A DNA stretch of 64,000 nt from Shewanella sairae (GTDB taxonomy: Bacteria; Pseudomonadota; Gammaproteobacteria; Enterobacterales; Shewanellaceae). Positions 1-10,138 of this stretch are shown here, piece after piece; the first letter of the stretch is position 1, and the number at the start of each line of letters is the position of its first letter. The stretch is taken from the NCBI RefSeq assembly GCF_023283535.1, contig NZ_JAKILT010000007.1, positions 1 through 64,000 on the forward strand. Reading direction: 5' to 3'. Under the pieces are notes generated by a model that was given only the letters and a program-made list of their open reading frames with translations, searched no databases and was not told the origin of the DNA. Position numbers and translations under genes: made by a program.

Positions 1-71
1 TTGATAGGCAAGGTGTGTAAGCGTTGTGAGGCGTTGAGCTAACTTGTACTAATGACTCGTGAGGCTTAACC
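1..71 (+). rRNA. rrl: 23S rRNA, 3' end (partial)
   Basis: The first 71 bases match the conserved 3' terminus of bacterial 23S rRNA, including the GTACTAATGA and GTGAGGCTTAACC blocks. The gene runs off the left edge of the window. It lies upstream of 5S rRNA on the same strand, as in a standard rRNA operon. The exact 3' end is estimated from the E. coli end. Confidence 0.95.
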
Positions 72-217
72 ATACAACCCTGATGGGTTTTGTATGAGAA
101 ACTAATGTTTCTAAAGACAAAATTAGAACTTACTCTGAAAAGAGTGACACTTAATGTAGTGTGAACCCAATTTTTAAGACTTGCATCGCGAGTCCAGCTT
201 TTCGAATTTACCCAATT

Positions 218-336
218 TGTCTGGAAACCATAGAGTTGTGGCACCACCTGAATCCATTCCGAACTCAGAAGTGAAACGCAATATCGCCGATGGTAGTGTG
301 GGGTCTCCCCATGTGAGAGTAGGTCATTTCCAGGCG
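218..336 (+). rRNA. rrf: 5S rRNA
   Basis: The segment holds the universal 5S core (CACCTGAATCC, CCGAACTCAGAAGTGAAACG, CGCCGATGGTAGTGTGGGG, CCATGTGAGAGTAGG). The two ends pair as a closing helix (GTCTGG with CCAGGC). The length, about 119 bases, is normal. It follows the 23S gene after a spacer of about 145 bases and is followed at once by a terminator. The ends are inferred from the closing helix. Confidence 0.95.
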
Positions 337-350
337 CCAAATAACGAGAA

Positions 351-380
351 AGCCCGTTGCTAATGCAACGGGCTTTTTTC
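351..380 (+). terminator. rho-independent terminator after 5S rRNA
   Basis: A 10-bp perfect stem (AGCCCGTTGC with GCAACGGGCT) has a 4-base loop and is followed by a T run. It is the first of three similar terminators between 5S and mutT. Confidence 0.9.
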
Positions 381-385
381 GTTAT

Positions 386-549
386 TGTCTGGAAAGATGA
401 CCGAACGAACATGGGGAAATAAAAAGCCCGAACGCAGTGAGCTTCAGTAACCATGTGGAGTAGGGGGAAGCCCTTGTGCTTATCAAACGAAGTTTGATGC
501 ATGGGGTGAACGCGGAGAGCTTGCTCGAAGCTGGCCATTTCCAGGCGCC
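386..549 (+). repeat. 5S-end module 2 (closing-helix ends without a 5S core)
   Basis: The block begins with TGTCTGGAAA, identical to the first ten bases of the 5S gene. It ends with CATTTCCAGGCGCC, identical to the 5S tail, and a terminator follows. The interior has no recognisable 5S core; a CCATGTGGAGTAGG stretch faintly recalls the 5S segment CCATGTGAGAGTAGG. It may be a decayed or overwritten second 5S copy, a common addition to Shewanella and Vibrio rRNA operons. Whether the module makes a stable RNA is unknown. Confidence 0.55.
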
Positions 550-575
550 TAATCATTCTCGAAAGAGAAGCGAGA

Positions 576-604
576 AAGCCCGCTACGATGTAGCGGGCTT
601 TTTT
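576..604 (+). terminator. rho-independent terminator after module 2
   Basis: A 10-bp perfect stem (AAGCCCGCTA with TAGCGGGCTT) around loop CGATG is followed by a T run. It sits 26 bases after the second 5S-like tail. Confidence 0.85.
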
Positions 605-606
605 AC

Positions 607-873
607 GTCTGGAATTTGTGCAAATTCTGCTTTTTATAGATGAACACCTATCTAAGAAATAGCACTTCGTTATCCTTTGCTGTCATCAGTTCTCAACATT
701 CAACAGGTACTCAAAGCACCTTGCTTTCAGATCCATGTGTTAGCTACGCGAGCCGAGGACGATTATATGCTCCTCGGTAACTGCTCCTGCGTTACTCTAC
801 CTCCTATATCCATATAGTCGTGCATAATCGACACTTCCCACATCCATGTGGTCGTAGGTCATTTCCAGGCGCC
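607..873 (+). repeat. 5S-end module 3 (closing-helix ends without a 5S core)
   Basis: GTCTGGAA at 607-614 repeats the 5S 5' end. Bases 854-875 match the last 22 bases of the 5S region (319-340) exactly. The interior of about 240 bases is not 5S. It includes a GCTCCTGCGTT motif also seen near 7715, which may be an unrelated intergenic repeat. A third terminator follows. The stretch 386-935 holds no supportable protein gene. Confidence 0.5.
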
Positions 874-881
874 AAACGCAA

Positions 882-911
882 AAAAGCCCGCTTTTGTGGC
901 GGGCTTTTTAA
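882..911. terminator. rho-independent terminator, probably bidirectional
   Basis: The stem AAAAGCCCGC / GCGGGCTTTT has a 7-base loop, with A and T runs on its two sides. It lies between the rRNA operon on the plus strand and mutT on the minus strand, so it could stop both. Confidence 0.8.
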
Positions 912-935
912 ATCTGTAATTTGTAATCGTTGAAA

Positions 936-1325
936 CTAACTAAGGATCTTTTCTAAGATAGCTTTATTCGCTTCAGGAAATTCATATTGAGTAAGTTGTT
1001 CTTTTGCTACCCAACAGATTTCTTGGCCTTCTAAGCCCTTTGCATCGCCCTTGAAATTGGTTACCCAGTGGATATCTAGGAATACTTTTTTATCGCCATA
1101 GTCATGATGAATCTCCATCAAGGGCTCCGTGTCAAGAACATCTAAATCGACTTCTTCTTTGAGCTCTCTAATTAGTGCTTCAGCGGTTGATTCTAGTTTT
1201 TCAACCTTACCACCAGGAAACTCCCATTTACCACCTTGGTGTAGCTCTTGTGGACGCTTAGCGAGCAGGATTCTGTTATGAGGATCTTGAATAACGCCTA
1301 CAGCAACATGTACTACTTTACTCAT
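936..1325 (-). CDS. mutT: 8-oxo-dGTP diphosphatase MutT (Nudix hydrolase)
   Basis: This 129-residue protein has the usual MutT length. The Nudix box lies at residues 39-61 (G39, E45, R53-E54, E57-E58), with Asp in place of the usual Gly after EEV. The family hydrolyses oxidised dGTP in the cytosol and so prevents A:T to C:G transversions. The start codon overlaps the yacG stop by one base (TAATG), so the two are translationally coupled. It is the last gene of the pil-coaE-zapD-yacG-mutT cluster, an order typical of gammaproteobacteria. A terminator beyond its stop ends the unit. Confidence 0.93.
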   Translation of the reverse strand: MSKVVHVAVGVIQDPHNRILLAKRPQELHQGGKWEFPGGKVEKLESTAEALIRELKEEVDLDVLDTEPLMEIHHDYGDKKVFLDIHWVTNFKGDAKGLEGQEICWVAKEQLTQYEFPEANKAILEKILS

Positions 1326-1558
1326 TAATGCTTCCCGTCATCCGATGGACCATCTACAAAGAAGTCTGCTTCATCATAGCCTAGCTGGTCTAACATTTCT
1401 GGATCAAACTCAGGCTTTACTGGGATAGCATGTTTTTCTGAAGCCCAATCACCTAAGTCGATAAGCTTACAACGATCGCTACAAAAAGGTTTAAATTTTG
1501 ACTCAGCATCCCAGGTTACGCTAGTTTGGCAAGTTGGGCATTTTACAGTTAAAGACAT
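1325..1558 (-). CDS. yacG: DNA gyrase inhibitor YacG (zinc-binding)
   Basis: This 77-residue protein has four zinc-binding cysteines (C7, C10, C26, C30) in the pattern CPTC ... CSDRC, and an acidic C-terminal tail. This is the YacG architecture. In E. coli YacG binds GyrB and inhibits gyrase. It lies between zapD and mutT, its usual place, and overlaps the mutT start by one base. Family assignment is secure; its role in this strain is inferred from homology. Confidence 0.93.
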   Translation of the reverse strand: MSLTVKCPTCQTSVTWDAESKFKPFCSDRCKLIDLGDWASEKHAIPVKPEFDPEMLDQLGYDEADFFVDGPSDDGKH

Positions 1559-1621
1559 AGTAGACCTTGTCAGTATAGAAGAGCTGACTTTTGAAAATTC
1601 ATATAATGAATTTTAAAGGGT

Positions 1622-2356
1622 TTAGTTGCAGGTTGCCAACTCGAATTCAATTGCTTGATCTGAATGCTTCTGTTCATCAAATCGGACAAAATGGATAGCA
1701 TAACGGTTTCTGTGGCCACTGATGGTTGGGTAACAACCTTGTTCAGCAGCGAGTTTTACTCTAATTAGCGATAGTGGTTGTTCGCTAGTACCTTGGTAAA
1801 AACCACCGTTTGCATGTTTAATTTGGTAGCTTGTAGTTTGTCTAGTTAGCTCTAATAGTAGGTTCACAGGCGACAACAAGCTTGCAAAATGGCTCATCCA
1901 ATCTTGGTACTCTTCTTGGCGGACACTCCAAGGCTTAGATAACCAATAGTGCAATTGTGGTAGATCAAAATTACAGCTTGCCCCCGGCATATTAAAGCGC
2001 TGTCTTAAAGCTGTCAGAAAGCGATTTTGTTTCAGTTCATGGCCGGGGCGTTGAGCTGCTATCAGTATATCCCTTGCAGCGCTCAATTTAGCAATGTACA
2101 GGGAGAGTTGTTGATCGTCTATGGTGGGTAAAGACTGCCATTTGGATAGGGCAAATAGTTGTCTGTCTATGTCTTTTAACACTTCGCCGCGATAATCGCA
2201 GCGTTCCGTTAATTCGCATAGAGAGAAAAGTGGATCAAAGCAACGATGTTGATGGTCATGATCTAGGTTTGCCTGTAATTGCTGCGCCAAATACTCAAGG
2301 CGCAAATAACTACGAGTTTTTTCATTTAAAGGCTGTTCATAGATCAATTCTGTCAT
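1622..2356 (-). CDS. zapD: cell division protein ZapD
   Basis: This 244-residue protein belongs to the YacF/ZapD family. The N-terminal part is alpha-helical (LNEKTRSYLRLEYL near the start) and the C-terminal part is rich in beta strands. ZapD cross-links FtsZ protofilaments and helps bundle the Z-ring at midcell. It starts 4 bases after the coaE stop and is followed by yacG, the usual order. Length and start agree with the family. Confidence 0.93.
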   Translation of the reverse strand: MTELIYEQPLNEKTRSYLRLEYLAQQLQANLDHDHQHRCFDPLFSLCELTERCDYRGEVLKDIDRQLFALSKWQSLPTIDDQQLSLYIAKLSAARDILIAAQRPGHELKQNRFLTALRQRFNMPGASCNFDLPQLHYWLSKPWSVRQEEYQDWMSHFASLLSPVNLLLELTRQTTSYQIKHANGGFYQGTSEQPLSLIRVKLAAEQGCYPTISGHRNRYAIHFVRFDEQKHSDQAIEFELATCN

Positions 2357-2360
2357 GATT

Positions 2361-2969
2361 TTATTCAGGTTTACTGGATAATTTTAAATAAAGGTTATGT
2401 AGTGCTTCTACCTTGCACTTTAACGCTGATATCTCTCCTTGGTTGTCTATGACATCATCAGCTTTTGATAGTTTCTCGGCTCGTGAAGCCTGACTACCTA
2501 TTATATTTTCTACATGCTGAGCGGTAACAGCGTCCCTAGTTACCGTTCTTTGCTTTTGCAACTCAGGTGAAATATCCACCAAAAGTGTTCGATTTACTAA
2601 CCTATCTAACCCGTTCTCAAATAGCAAGGGCGCGACCATAATTACATAATTTGATTGTGCGTCTTTACACTGCTGCAGCATCGATGTTCTGATCATCGGA
2701 TGCAGCAGAGCGTTTAACCAAAGTCTTTCTTTGTCGTCGTCGAATATAATTTGTCTTAACTTGCTACGATTGAGGTTGCCGTCTTCTAATAGAATTATCG
2801 TGCCCAAATGGGTGGTTATTCGTTTTAATCCTTCAGAGCCTTTAGATACAACTTCTCTGGCAACGATATCTGCATCAACTAAGACTATGCCCATATTGGC
2901 AAATATATTGGCAACGGTTGTTTTACCGCTGCCAATGCCACCAGTGAGACCGATGATGTAATCAGCCAT
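2361..2969 (-). CDS. coaE: dephospho-CoA kinase CoaE
   Basis: This 202-residue kinase has a P-loop at residues 10-17 (GGIGSGKT) and the VDAD motif near residue 33. It phosphorylates the 3'-hydroxyl of dephospho-CoA, the last step of coenzyme A synthesis. It lies 20 bases after pilD and 4 bases before zapD. Linkage of coaE to the pilus peptidase gene is an old gammaproteobacterial arrangement and need not mean shared function. Confidence 0.95.
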   Translation of the reverse strand: MADYIIGLTGGIGSGKTTVANIFANMGIVLVDADIVAREVVSKGSEGLKRITTHLGTIILLEDGNLNRSKLRQIIFDDDKERLWLNALLHPMIRTSMLQQCKDAQSNYVIMVAPLLFENGLDRLVNRTLLVDISPELQKQRTVTRDAVTAQHVENIIGSQASRAEKLSKADDVIDNQGEISALKCKVEALHNLYLKLSSKPE

Positions 2970-2989
2970 AGTTTAAGTCCCTGAAATTC

Positions 2990-3901
2990 TTATAAGGTTG
3001 AAAGGTACCAATTAGTAATGTTTTCACCCCATATCATGGCTATCCAGCCTGCAGCAGCGATATAAGGTCCAAATGGAATAGGATTACCTTGGTTTAGTTT
3101 CTTAAAGACAATAAGAGTAACTCCCACAACGGCGCCGACCAATGATGACAGCAGTATAACTAAAGGTAACACTTGCCAACCAAACCAGGCGCCAAAAACA
3201 GCAAGCAGTTTGAAATCGCCATAGCCCATTCCATCTTTGCCTGTTAATAGCTTAAAGGCCCAAAAAATACACCACAAACTCATATAGCCTGCAGCTGCAC
3301 CAATTAGGGCATCGGATGTGCTAGCAAAGGTGTCATTTAAGTTGATGATAAGACCGAGCCACAATAAGGGAAGGGTGATTTGATCGGGCAATAACATTTC
3401 ATCTAAATCAATGCCGGTCAGCGCTACAAGACAAAAGGTCAGTATAGAGGTCATTGCAAATTCAATCGTCGGACCAAAGTGCCAGGCGAGAAAGGCGACG
3501 AGTAAGCCTGTAATAAGCTCAAATATAGGATAGCGAGCAGAGATTGGGTTACTGCAGGATGCGCATTTCCCCCTGAGCATTAGCCAACCTAAAATAGGTA
3601 GGTTGTGTATTGGCTTAATATTCGCCTTGCATTTTGGGCAGGCAGAGCCCGGAATAACCAGATTATATTTTTCGGGAAATGCGTCAATAGGGGCTTCTAG
3701 TTGCTTTTTGTTAGCATTAAAAGTCTCTTGCTTATATTCACTTAGATAATGGTTACACTCATGCTGCCACTCGCGTTTCATCATTATTGGCATGCGATGA
3801 ATCACGACGTTTAGAAAGCTACCTATTACGGCTGCAAATATGAAACTTAGTGAAATAAAAAGCCAAGAGTGTTGGCTAAAAACAGCTATTAGTTCAGTCA
3901 T
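2990..3901 (-). CDS. pilD: prepilin peptidase / N-methyltransferase PilD
   Basis: This 303-residue integral membrane protein has about eight hydrophobic segments. A cytosolic loop carries two CXXC pairs (C88/C91, C113/C116), typical of the zinc-binding bifunctional form. The aspartyl-protease signatures are GIDLDEMLLPD near residue 163 and GYGDFK further on. It removes the prepilin leader and methylates the new N-terminal Phe, here of PilA at 7098-7550, and probably also processes type II secretion pseudopilins. It ends the pilABCD set. Confidence 0.95.
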   Translation of the reverse strand: MTELIAVFSQHSWLFISLSFIFAAVIGSFLNVVIHRMPIMMKREWQHECNHYLSEYKQETFNANKKQLEAPIDAFPEKYNLVIPGSACPKCKANIKPIHNLPILGWLMLRGKCASCSNPISARYPIFELITGLLVAFLAWHFGPTIEFAMTSILTFCLVALTGIDLDEMLLPDQITLPLLWLGLIINLNDTFASTSDALIGAAAGYMSLWCIFWAFKLLTGKDGMGYGDFKLLAVFGAWFGWQVLPLVILLSSLVGAVVGVTLIVFKKLNQGNPIPFGPYIAAAGWIAMIWGENITNWYLSTL

Positions 3902-3975
3902 TATTATTCTTAAATTATCAATTTTAGAGGCGCTATCTACTACACCATTTCTGTATCAACAGATGTAGCCGCGCG

Positions 3976-5244
3976 TTATCCTACTACATTACCCATTTCA
4001 AAAATAGGCAGATACATACCGACAATAAGGCTACCTACAACACCACCAATCACAACCATCATTATAGGCTCTATTAAGCTCGATAAGCCGTCTACAGCAT
4101 CATCAACTTGCATTTCGTAAATATTGGCGACTTTGTTTAGCATGTTATCCAATGAGCCAGACTCTTCACCGATCATGACCATTTGAATGAGCATGTCTGG
4201 GAATAGACCTGTTGTACGCATAGCAACATTCATCTGCATGCCTGACATCACTTCGGTTCTAATCTTTAGAATAGCCTTGCGATAAACAGCGTTACCTGAA
4301 GCGCCAGCTGCGGATTCCAAACCGTCTATTAAAGGCACACCTGCGGCGAAGGTCGTTGCTAGCGTTCTTGCAAAACGTGCCATAGCACCTTTATGCAGGA
4401 TGTCACCAATTGCAGGAATCTTTAATACAAATTCATCCACTCTGTCTCTAAATGTTTGAGATTTTAGGTGCGCGCGTTTAAAGGACCAAACAGCAACAAA
4501 AATCCCTATAACAAAGAAGTACCAAGAAGCTTGTAGCCAGCGAGAAATATTGATGATTAACTGTGTAAAGGCTGGGAGTTCAGCACCAAATCCATTAAAA
4601 ATGTCTTCAAATTGCGGTACAACAAACAGAAGTAGTAAGGCGGTGACTAACACGGCTACGACCATAACGGCGGCAGGGTAAAACATGGCTTTTTTAATTT
4701 TTGACTTAAGTGCTTCGGATTTTTCTCTATAAGTTGCAATTCGGTCGAAAACCGCATCAAGCGAACCAGAGTGTTCTCCAGCGGCAACTAAATCGACATA
4801 AAGGTCGTCAAAGTATTGCCTATGTGGTCTCAATGAGTCTGATAATGGAATACCTGATTGAACATCATTAACTATATTAGCTAATAGTTCGCGCATTTTA
4901 GGTTTTTCATGACCTTTGCTGAGTAGTTCAAGTGTCGTAACTACTGGCACTCCTGCTGCTAACATTGTCGCGATCTGGCGGGTGATCATCGCGATATCCA
5001 TCGGCTTTATTTTTTTTTCTGACTTGAAAAGCGGTGGCGATTTTTTTCTAACAGCCTTTGGGATAACACCTTGAGCTTTTAACTGAGCGCGAATTTCAGC
5101 ACTAGAGGCGCCCCTGAGTTCACCTGATGTTTTAATACCGTCGCGGTTAGTGCCGCTCCATGTATAGTTAATTATTTTTGGCTGTGATTTTTGGCTCTTT
5201 TTCCTTTCCCTGGAATGTTTTGAGCTTTTGGTTGCAATCGCCAT
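3976..5244 (-). CDS. pilC: type IV pilus inner-membrane platform protein PilC
   Basis: This 422-residue protein carries two T2SSF (GspF/PilC) domains, at about residues 85-205 and 285-410. Each ends in hydrophobic helices, and the second is followed by the typical PIFEMGNVVG-like C-terminus. The N-terminal 35 residues are very basic. PilC anchors the PilB and retraction ATPases to the inner membrane and is thought to rotate or guide pilins during assembly. It lies between pilB and pilD. Confidence 0.95.
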   Translation of the reverse strand: MAIATKSSKHSRERKKSQKSQPKIINYTWSGTNRDGIKTSGELRGASSAEIRAQLKAQGVIPKAVRKKSPPLFKSEKKIKPMDIAMITRQIATMLAAGVPVVTTLELLSKGHEKPKMRELLANIVNDVQSGIPLSDSLRPHRQYFDDLYVDLVAAGEHSGSLDAVFDRIATYREKSEALKSKIKKAMFYPAAVMVVAVLVTALLLLFVVPQFEDIFNGFGAELPAFTQLIINISRWLQASWYFFVIGIFVAVWSFKRAHLKSQTFRDRVDEFVLKIPAIGDILHKGAMARFARTLATTFAAGVPLIDGLESAAGASGNAVYRKAILKIRTEVMSGMQMNVAMRTTGLFPDMLIQMVMIGEESGSLDNMLNKVANIYEMQVDDAVDGLSSLIEPIMMVVIGGVVGSLIVGMYLPIFEMGNVVG

Positions 5245-5320
5245 CTTAGTCCTTTTTATTTTAGAGTTATAAGGCTTCGCCTTTGATTACATATATTTAT
5301 GTCTTAAAAGTGGCTAAATA

Positions 5321-7030
5321 TTAATAGCTAGTTACCCTATTTATCTCGGTAATACTGGTAACACCTTGAATAACCTTTAATAACCCTGAATCTCTGAGGT
5401 CTCGCATGCCTTGACGTTTTGCTTGTTGAAGAATCTGTAACGAATTACCACCTTCCATAATTGTGCGGGCAATTTCATCAGACATTTTCATTACTTCGTA
5501 AATACCGACACGACCTTTATAGCCACCGGAGCATTGGTCGCAACCTGTGGGCTTAAAGGCCGTTATTCCTGCATCGACTTGTTGCTGGCTAAAGCCAAAG
5601 CCTAGTAATCCAGCGTTAGGTATATCTTCTGGCTCTTTACAGTTTGGACATAGGCGCCTTGATAGGCGCTGAGCAATAATCAGGTTTACTGAACTGGCAA
5701 TGTTATAGCCTGGGACGCCCATGTTGATTAAGCGAGTCAGGGTTTCTGCTGCCGAATTGGTGTGTAACGTTGATAGTACCAAGTGACCTGTTTGCGCAGC
5801 TTTAATTGCTATTTCGGCGGTTTCTAAGTCACGGATCTCACCAACCATCACCACATCAGGATCTTGACGTAAAAATGAGCGCAGTGCTGAGGCGAATGTT
5901 AAGCCCGCTTTTAGGTTGATATGGACTTGATTAACGCCTTCTAGGTTAATTTCAACCGGATCTTCTGCAGTCGAGATGTTGCGTGCTTCAGTATTAAGGA
6001 TATTTAGACCTGTATATAGCGATACTGTTTTACCTGAGCCGGTAGGACCTGTTACTAAAATCATCCCTTGCGGTTTTGCAAGCATCTCTTCATATAATAA
6101 ACGTTGGTCGTCTTCGTAGCCGAGCTTTTCAATACCAAGTTGAGCAGACGAAGAGTCCAAGATCCGCATTACAATCTTTTCACCCCAAATTGTCGGTAAG
6201 GTACTCACACGAAAATCGATGGACTTTGTACGTGATAAGCGCATTTTTATACGACCATCTTGCGGTACCCGTCGCTCGGCTATATCGAGCTTTGACATGA
6301 CTTTTAAGCGTGCAGAAATGCGACCGGAAAGGTTTACTGGTGGTTCTGATACTTCGTGTAAAATACCATCGATGCGAAAGCGAATACGGTAGCGTTTCTC
6401 ATAGGGTTCAAAATGCAGGTCTGACGCACCTTTACGAATCGCATCAGTAAGAATTTTATTGATATAGATAACGATAGGGGCGTCATCTTTTTTGTCACCG
6501 CTTTGATCTTCGTCATTTTTATCAGAATCTGCGACTTCTATTGCTGCTAATGCTTCTTCGTCTATTGCGCTTAAATCTAGACTGCTAATGTCATCTTCCA
6601 AAACAGATTCAAGAGCAGTATTTAGCTTATCGTCTTCAACTAAAATAGCTTCTGTGTGCAAGCCCGCGCTAAACTGAAAGTCTTCTAACGCGCTGATATT
6701 AGTCGGATCTGATGTGGCGATGTAAAGACGATTACCACGTTTATATAATGGTATACATCTATGTTTCTCTATTAATTTTTTATTGAGGAAATCTTCAGGG
6801 ATTGAACTAATATCAAATTCGTTCAAAGCTAGCAGAGGGGTGCCATATTCCTCGTAACATATCTCGGCTACGTCTCTTGCAGACAACAGTTTGTTATGAA
6901 TGATAGTGCTGACAAAGGAAGTTTTTCGCTTGCGGGAATCCGAAATTGTAGATGTAATCTGCTCTTCGCTAAGCAAGCCTTTGCGAATAAATAGTGCAGT
7001 TAGACCAAGATGTAACCCCATGCTTGTCAT
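5321..7030 (-). CDS. pilB: type IV pilus assembly ATPase PilB
   Basis: This 569-residue GspE/PilB ATPase has an N-terminal MshEN-like domain (about 1-145). An acidic linker rich in Asp and Glu follows (145-183), then the ATPase core with Walker A GPTGSGKT at 328-335. A zinc-binding CPNC ... CDQC module sits near residues 458-500. PilB powers pilus extension; MshEN domains in this family often bind c-di-GMP. Neither candidate start (7030 or 7021) has a convincing ribosome-binding site, so the start is uncertain by three codons. Confidence 0.95.
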   Translation of the reverse strand: MTSMGLHLGLTALFIRKGLLSEEQITSTISDSRKRKTSFVSTIIHNKLLSARDVAEICYEEYGTPLLALNEFDISSIPEDFLNKKLIEKHRCIPLYKRGNRLYIATSDPTNISALEDFQFSAGLHTEAILVEDDKLNTALESVLEDDISSLDLSAIDEEALAAIEVADSDKNDEDQSGDKKDDAPIVIYINKILTDAIRKGASDLHFEPYEKRYRIRFRIDGILHEVSEPPVNLSGRISARLKVMSKLDIAERRVPQDGRIKMRLSRTKSIDFRVSTLPTIWGEKIVMRILDSSSAQLGIEKLGYEDDQRLLYEEMLAKPQGMILVTGPTGSGKTVSLYTGLNILNTEARNISTAEDPVEINLEGVNQVHINLKAGLTFASALRSFLRQDPDVVMVGEIRDLETAEIAIKAAQTGHLVLSTLHTNSAAETLTRLINMGVPGYNIASSVNLIIAQRLSRRLCPNCKEPEDIPNAGLLGFGFSQQQVDAGITAFKPTGCDQCSGGYKGRVGIYEVMKMSDEIARTIMEGGNSLQILQQAKRQGMRDLRDSGLLKVIQGVTSITEINRVTSY

Positions 7031-7097
7031 GAATTAATTTAAGTCAGGTATTTAAACCTAACCAAACTGTTATAGAGTTTGGTTAGGTTATAAATAT

Positions 7098-7550
7098 CTA
7101 GCGACAGCTAGGTGGTAAGTACTTGTCTTCTAAATCACCGGTGTTACAAGTCCATGTAACACTGCCGTTAGTGGCATTGTAAGCTGGCACTAGAATCAAT
7201 GTAGCGTCATCCTTTACTTTTGTATTGAACACTACTGTAATTGCACCAGCATCTCCAACCGTTACACTTTTAACCGCGTTACCATTAATTGCGGTTGCTG
7301 CAGCTAAACCTACTTTAGTATTATCCATACCTGTAGTAGCGCCAGCAGCAGCATAATACTCGACTACAGAAGCTTTAGCCGCAGAAGCAAGACCCATACC
7401 TTCTGAAACATGACCTCTTTTAGTAAAATCTTGGTAAGCTGGCAATGCAATTGCAGCCAAAATACCGATAATCGCCACTACGATCATCAATTCAATTAGG
7501 GTGAAACCCTTAGTGTTATTCATTTTTGCTCTATTCATCATTGCGTTCAT
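7098..7550 (-). CDS. pilA: type IV major pilin PilA
   Basis: This 150-residue prepilin has a 15-residue leader ending in Lys-Gly, then the class IVa N-terminus [18 protein letters not shown]. Glu5 of the mature protein is present. Two cysteines near the C-terminus (one before [13 protein letters not shown], one after) form the usual D-region loop. The start at 7550 is chosen because GGAGA lies 7 bases before this ATG; the frame is open upstream to 7592 without a better site. PilD (2990-3901) should cleave after the Gly. It is the first gene of pilABCD. Confidence 0.93.
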   Translation of the reverse strand: MNAMMNRAKMNNTKGFTLIELMIVVAIIGILAAIALPAYQDFTKRGHVSEGMGLASAAKASVVEYYAAAGATTGMDNTKVGLAAATAINGNAVKSVTVGDAGAITVVFNTKVKDDATLILVPAYNATNGSVTWTCNTGDLEDKYLPPSCR

Positions 7551-8396
7551 GTCTATCTCCGTTAGAAAGCTTAGAATTATTGATTTAATCAATAATGGTT
7601 AACCAGTACCTTGTAAGCTTGCCTAAAGCACGGGCTTGCTTAGCGTCGAATTAGGTTAGCACAGATGTAAAATCATTATTCAGTGCGGGCATGCCTCAAT
7701 CTGCTCGGTGCTCCTGCGTTCGCTTGTCGTTGTATCCAAACTGACTATGGCTTTCTATAGCACGACGACTAGGCATACATTTTTTACTCGTAATCAAATC
7801 AAAAGCGATAACTGCTTAGCAAAAATGTAACAGAGCTTAGGTACTATTTTGTTCAAGTGTTCTCGCTATTCGAGCTTGAGAAAAAGACTAAGCTAAATTA
7901 CGTAAAAACTAAGCTTCTTACCTGCTATTAATCATTAAAACCGAGTATCAAACTCGGTATAGGTCCAAGTTAGTACAAAGTTTGGTGAATTGGAATAGTT
8001 GAATGTAATTAAAGCGTTATTTTGTTGTAAATGTGGTTGTTTTTGTGTGTTCGGTTGGTTTTCTTGGTGTTTGTTTGGTGGTTTTTTGACACTTATCTTG
8101 TTTGCGTCATATTTTTGTTGTGTGTCAAAGGTGATCGTTGTTGCGATTAGATTTTGTGTAAAAGGAGCTTTTGAGCATAAATAAGAAGTATATTTTCTCA
8201 TTTGCATTTATGAAATTAACGAGATTTAAACGGAATTTTTTTAAAGAGGCAGTTCTAAATTTTTAGTTTTTTTAGCAGGAAAAGCCGCTACATCTTTTAA
8301 TAACAGAATCATCAATTAGGCGTGCTTATCACCTGGTTTACTCTGTTAGTTATAATGGCAGATAGTAGGTTTTTAATAACTATCTGCCGCTAAATC
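7551..8396. other. long intergenic region between pilA and nadC
   Basis: About 850 bases lie here without a supportable gene. It contains the palindrome at 7576-7596, a GCTCCTGCGTT motif near 7715 shared with the 5S-distal region, and a strongly T/G-rich plus strand at about 8000-8160. Two short overlapping frames in the T/G-rich part look like low-complexity artefacts. No clear terminator was found. A sigma-54 type TGGCAC-N5-TTGC box, usual for pilA, was not found. Confidence 0.6.
7576..7596. promoter_or_regulatory. 21-bp palindrome upstream of pilA
   Basis: Two perfect 10-base arms (ATTATTGATT / AATCAATAAT) flank one base, 25 bases upstream of the pilA start. It contains TTGAT-N3-ATCAA, one base short of the FNR spacing. 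It could be an operator or an A/T-rich 5'UTR hairpin. No regulator can be assigned. Confidence 0.4.
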
Positions 8397-9314
<918 letters not shown>

Positions 9315-9513
9315 TTACTTAGGTTATATAGTGGGCACGCTTTAATAGTGGAGTAATCTTAACATAAAGCTTTAGGGAGGAAGCTAGCAATATATTGCGC
9401 TATGAGTCGTATTCGCGGGCTTTTCTATAGGTTTAATTGTTAAAACTGCTGCTATATTCATAGAGTTAAAACTGCTAAAGTAAATTTAATTGCTATATTG
9501 TTGAGACGCTACT

Positions 9514-10056
9514 TTGGGATTAACTTTACTCGATGGCTGGGTGACTCAGGCGAGGCATTGCTTATCGCCGCATTTTAATCAGAGACCATTTAAAGAAGTC
9601 AGTTTGTTGGTGATCCATAATATAAGCTTACCAGCAGGATGTTTTGGTCTGCCTTATATTGAGCAGCTATTTTTAGGCAAACTTGATATAGAGGCCGATA
9701 ACAGCTTTAAAGAGTTGCAGGGATTAGAGGTTTCAGCGCATTTTCTTATAAGACGTGATGGTGAATTGGTTCAGTACGTGTCTTGCGATGATAGAGCATG
9801 GCATGCTGGTGTATCACAATATGATAATCGACAAGCTTGCAATGATTTTTCTATCGGTATTGAGCTTGAAGGCACTGACGACCTGCCGTATTCAGAAGCG
9901 CAGTATCTAAGGTTGGTTGAACTGACGAAAAGCTTAATGCTTAGTTATCCTTTGATTACGCCCGCTAGAATAACAGGGCATAGTGATATCGCGCCGGGGC
10001 GTAAAACAGACCCAGGTAGTAGTTTTGATTGGCAGCGCTATAAAGCTGCATTGTAA
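9514..10056 (+). CDS. ampD: 1,6-anhydro-N-acetylmuramyl-L-alanine amidase AmpD
   Basis: This 180-residue cytosolic zinc amidase recycles anhydro-muropeptides and so keeps AmpR-controlled beta-lactamase off in species that have it. Expected ligands are present: H35 (VIHNISLP), H156 (TGHSDIAP), D166, and catalytic K164 (RKTDPG). The core SAHFLIRRDGELVQYV and NDFSIGIELEGTDD are diagnostic. The start is TTG at 9514: an in-frame stop lies four codons upstream, and the protein aligns with E. coli AmpD from its first residues. It is followed by ampE. Confidence 0.94.
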   Translation: MGLTLLDGWVTQARHCLSPHFNQRPFKEVSLLVIHNISLPAGCFGLPYIEQLFLGKLDIEADNSFKELQGLEVSAHFLIRRDGELVQYVSCDDRAWHAGVSQYDNRQACNDFSIGIELEGTDDLPYSEAQYLRLVELTKSLMLSYPLITPARITGHSDIAPGRKTDPGSSFDWQRYKAAL

Positions 10057-10138
10057 ATTTCCGTGAATACTCGCTATTAACACTCGGCAATAGCTGATGG
10101 TTTAAGCGTTCACGAGTTAACATTCAGGGTGAAAGCTT

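Noticed and set aside
181..363. A 60-residue frame over 5S rRNA
   Set aside because: The DNA is the 5S gene itself.
7580..7592. An FNR box before pilA
   Set aside because: The half-sites TTGAT and ATCAA are 3 bases apart; FNR needs 4.
7935..8207. Two small overlapping frames, 90 residues on minus and 61 on plus
   Set aside because: They lie in low-complexity T/G-rich DNA, lack ribosome-binding sites and have odd composition.
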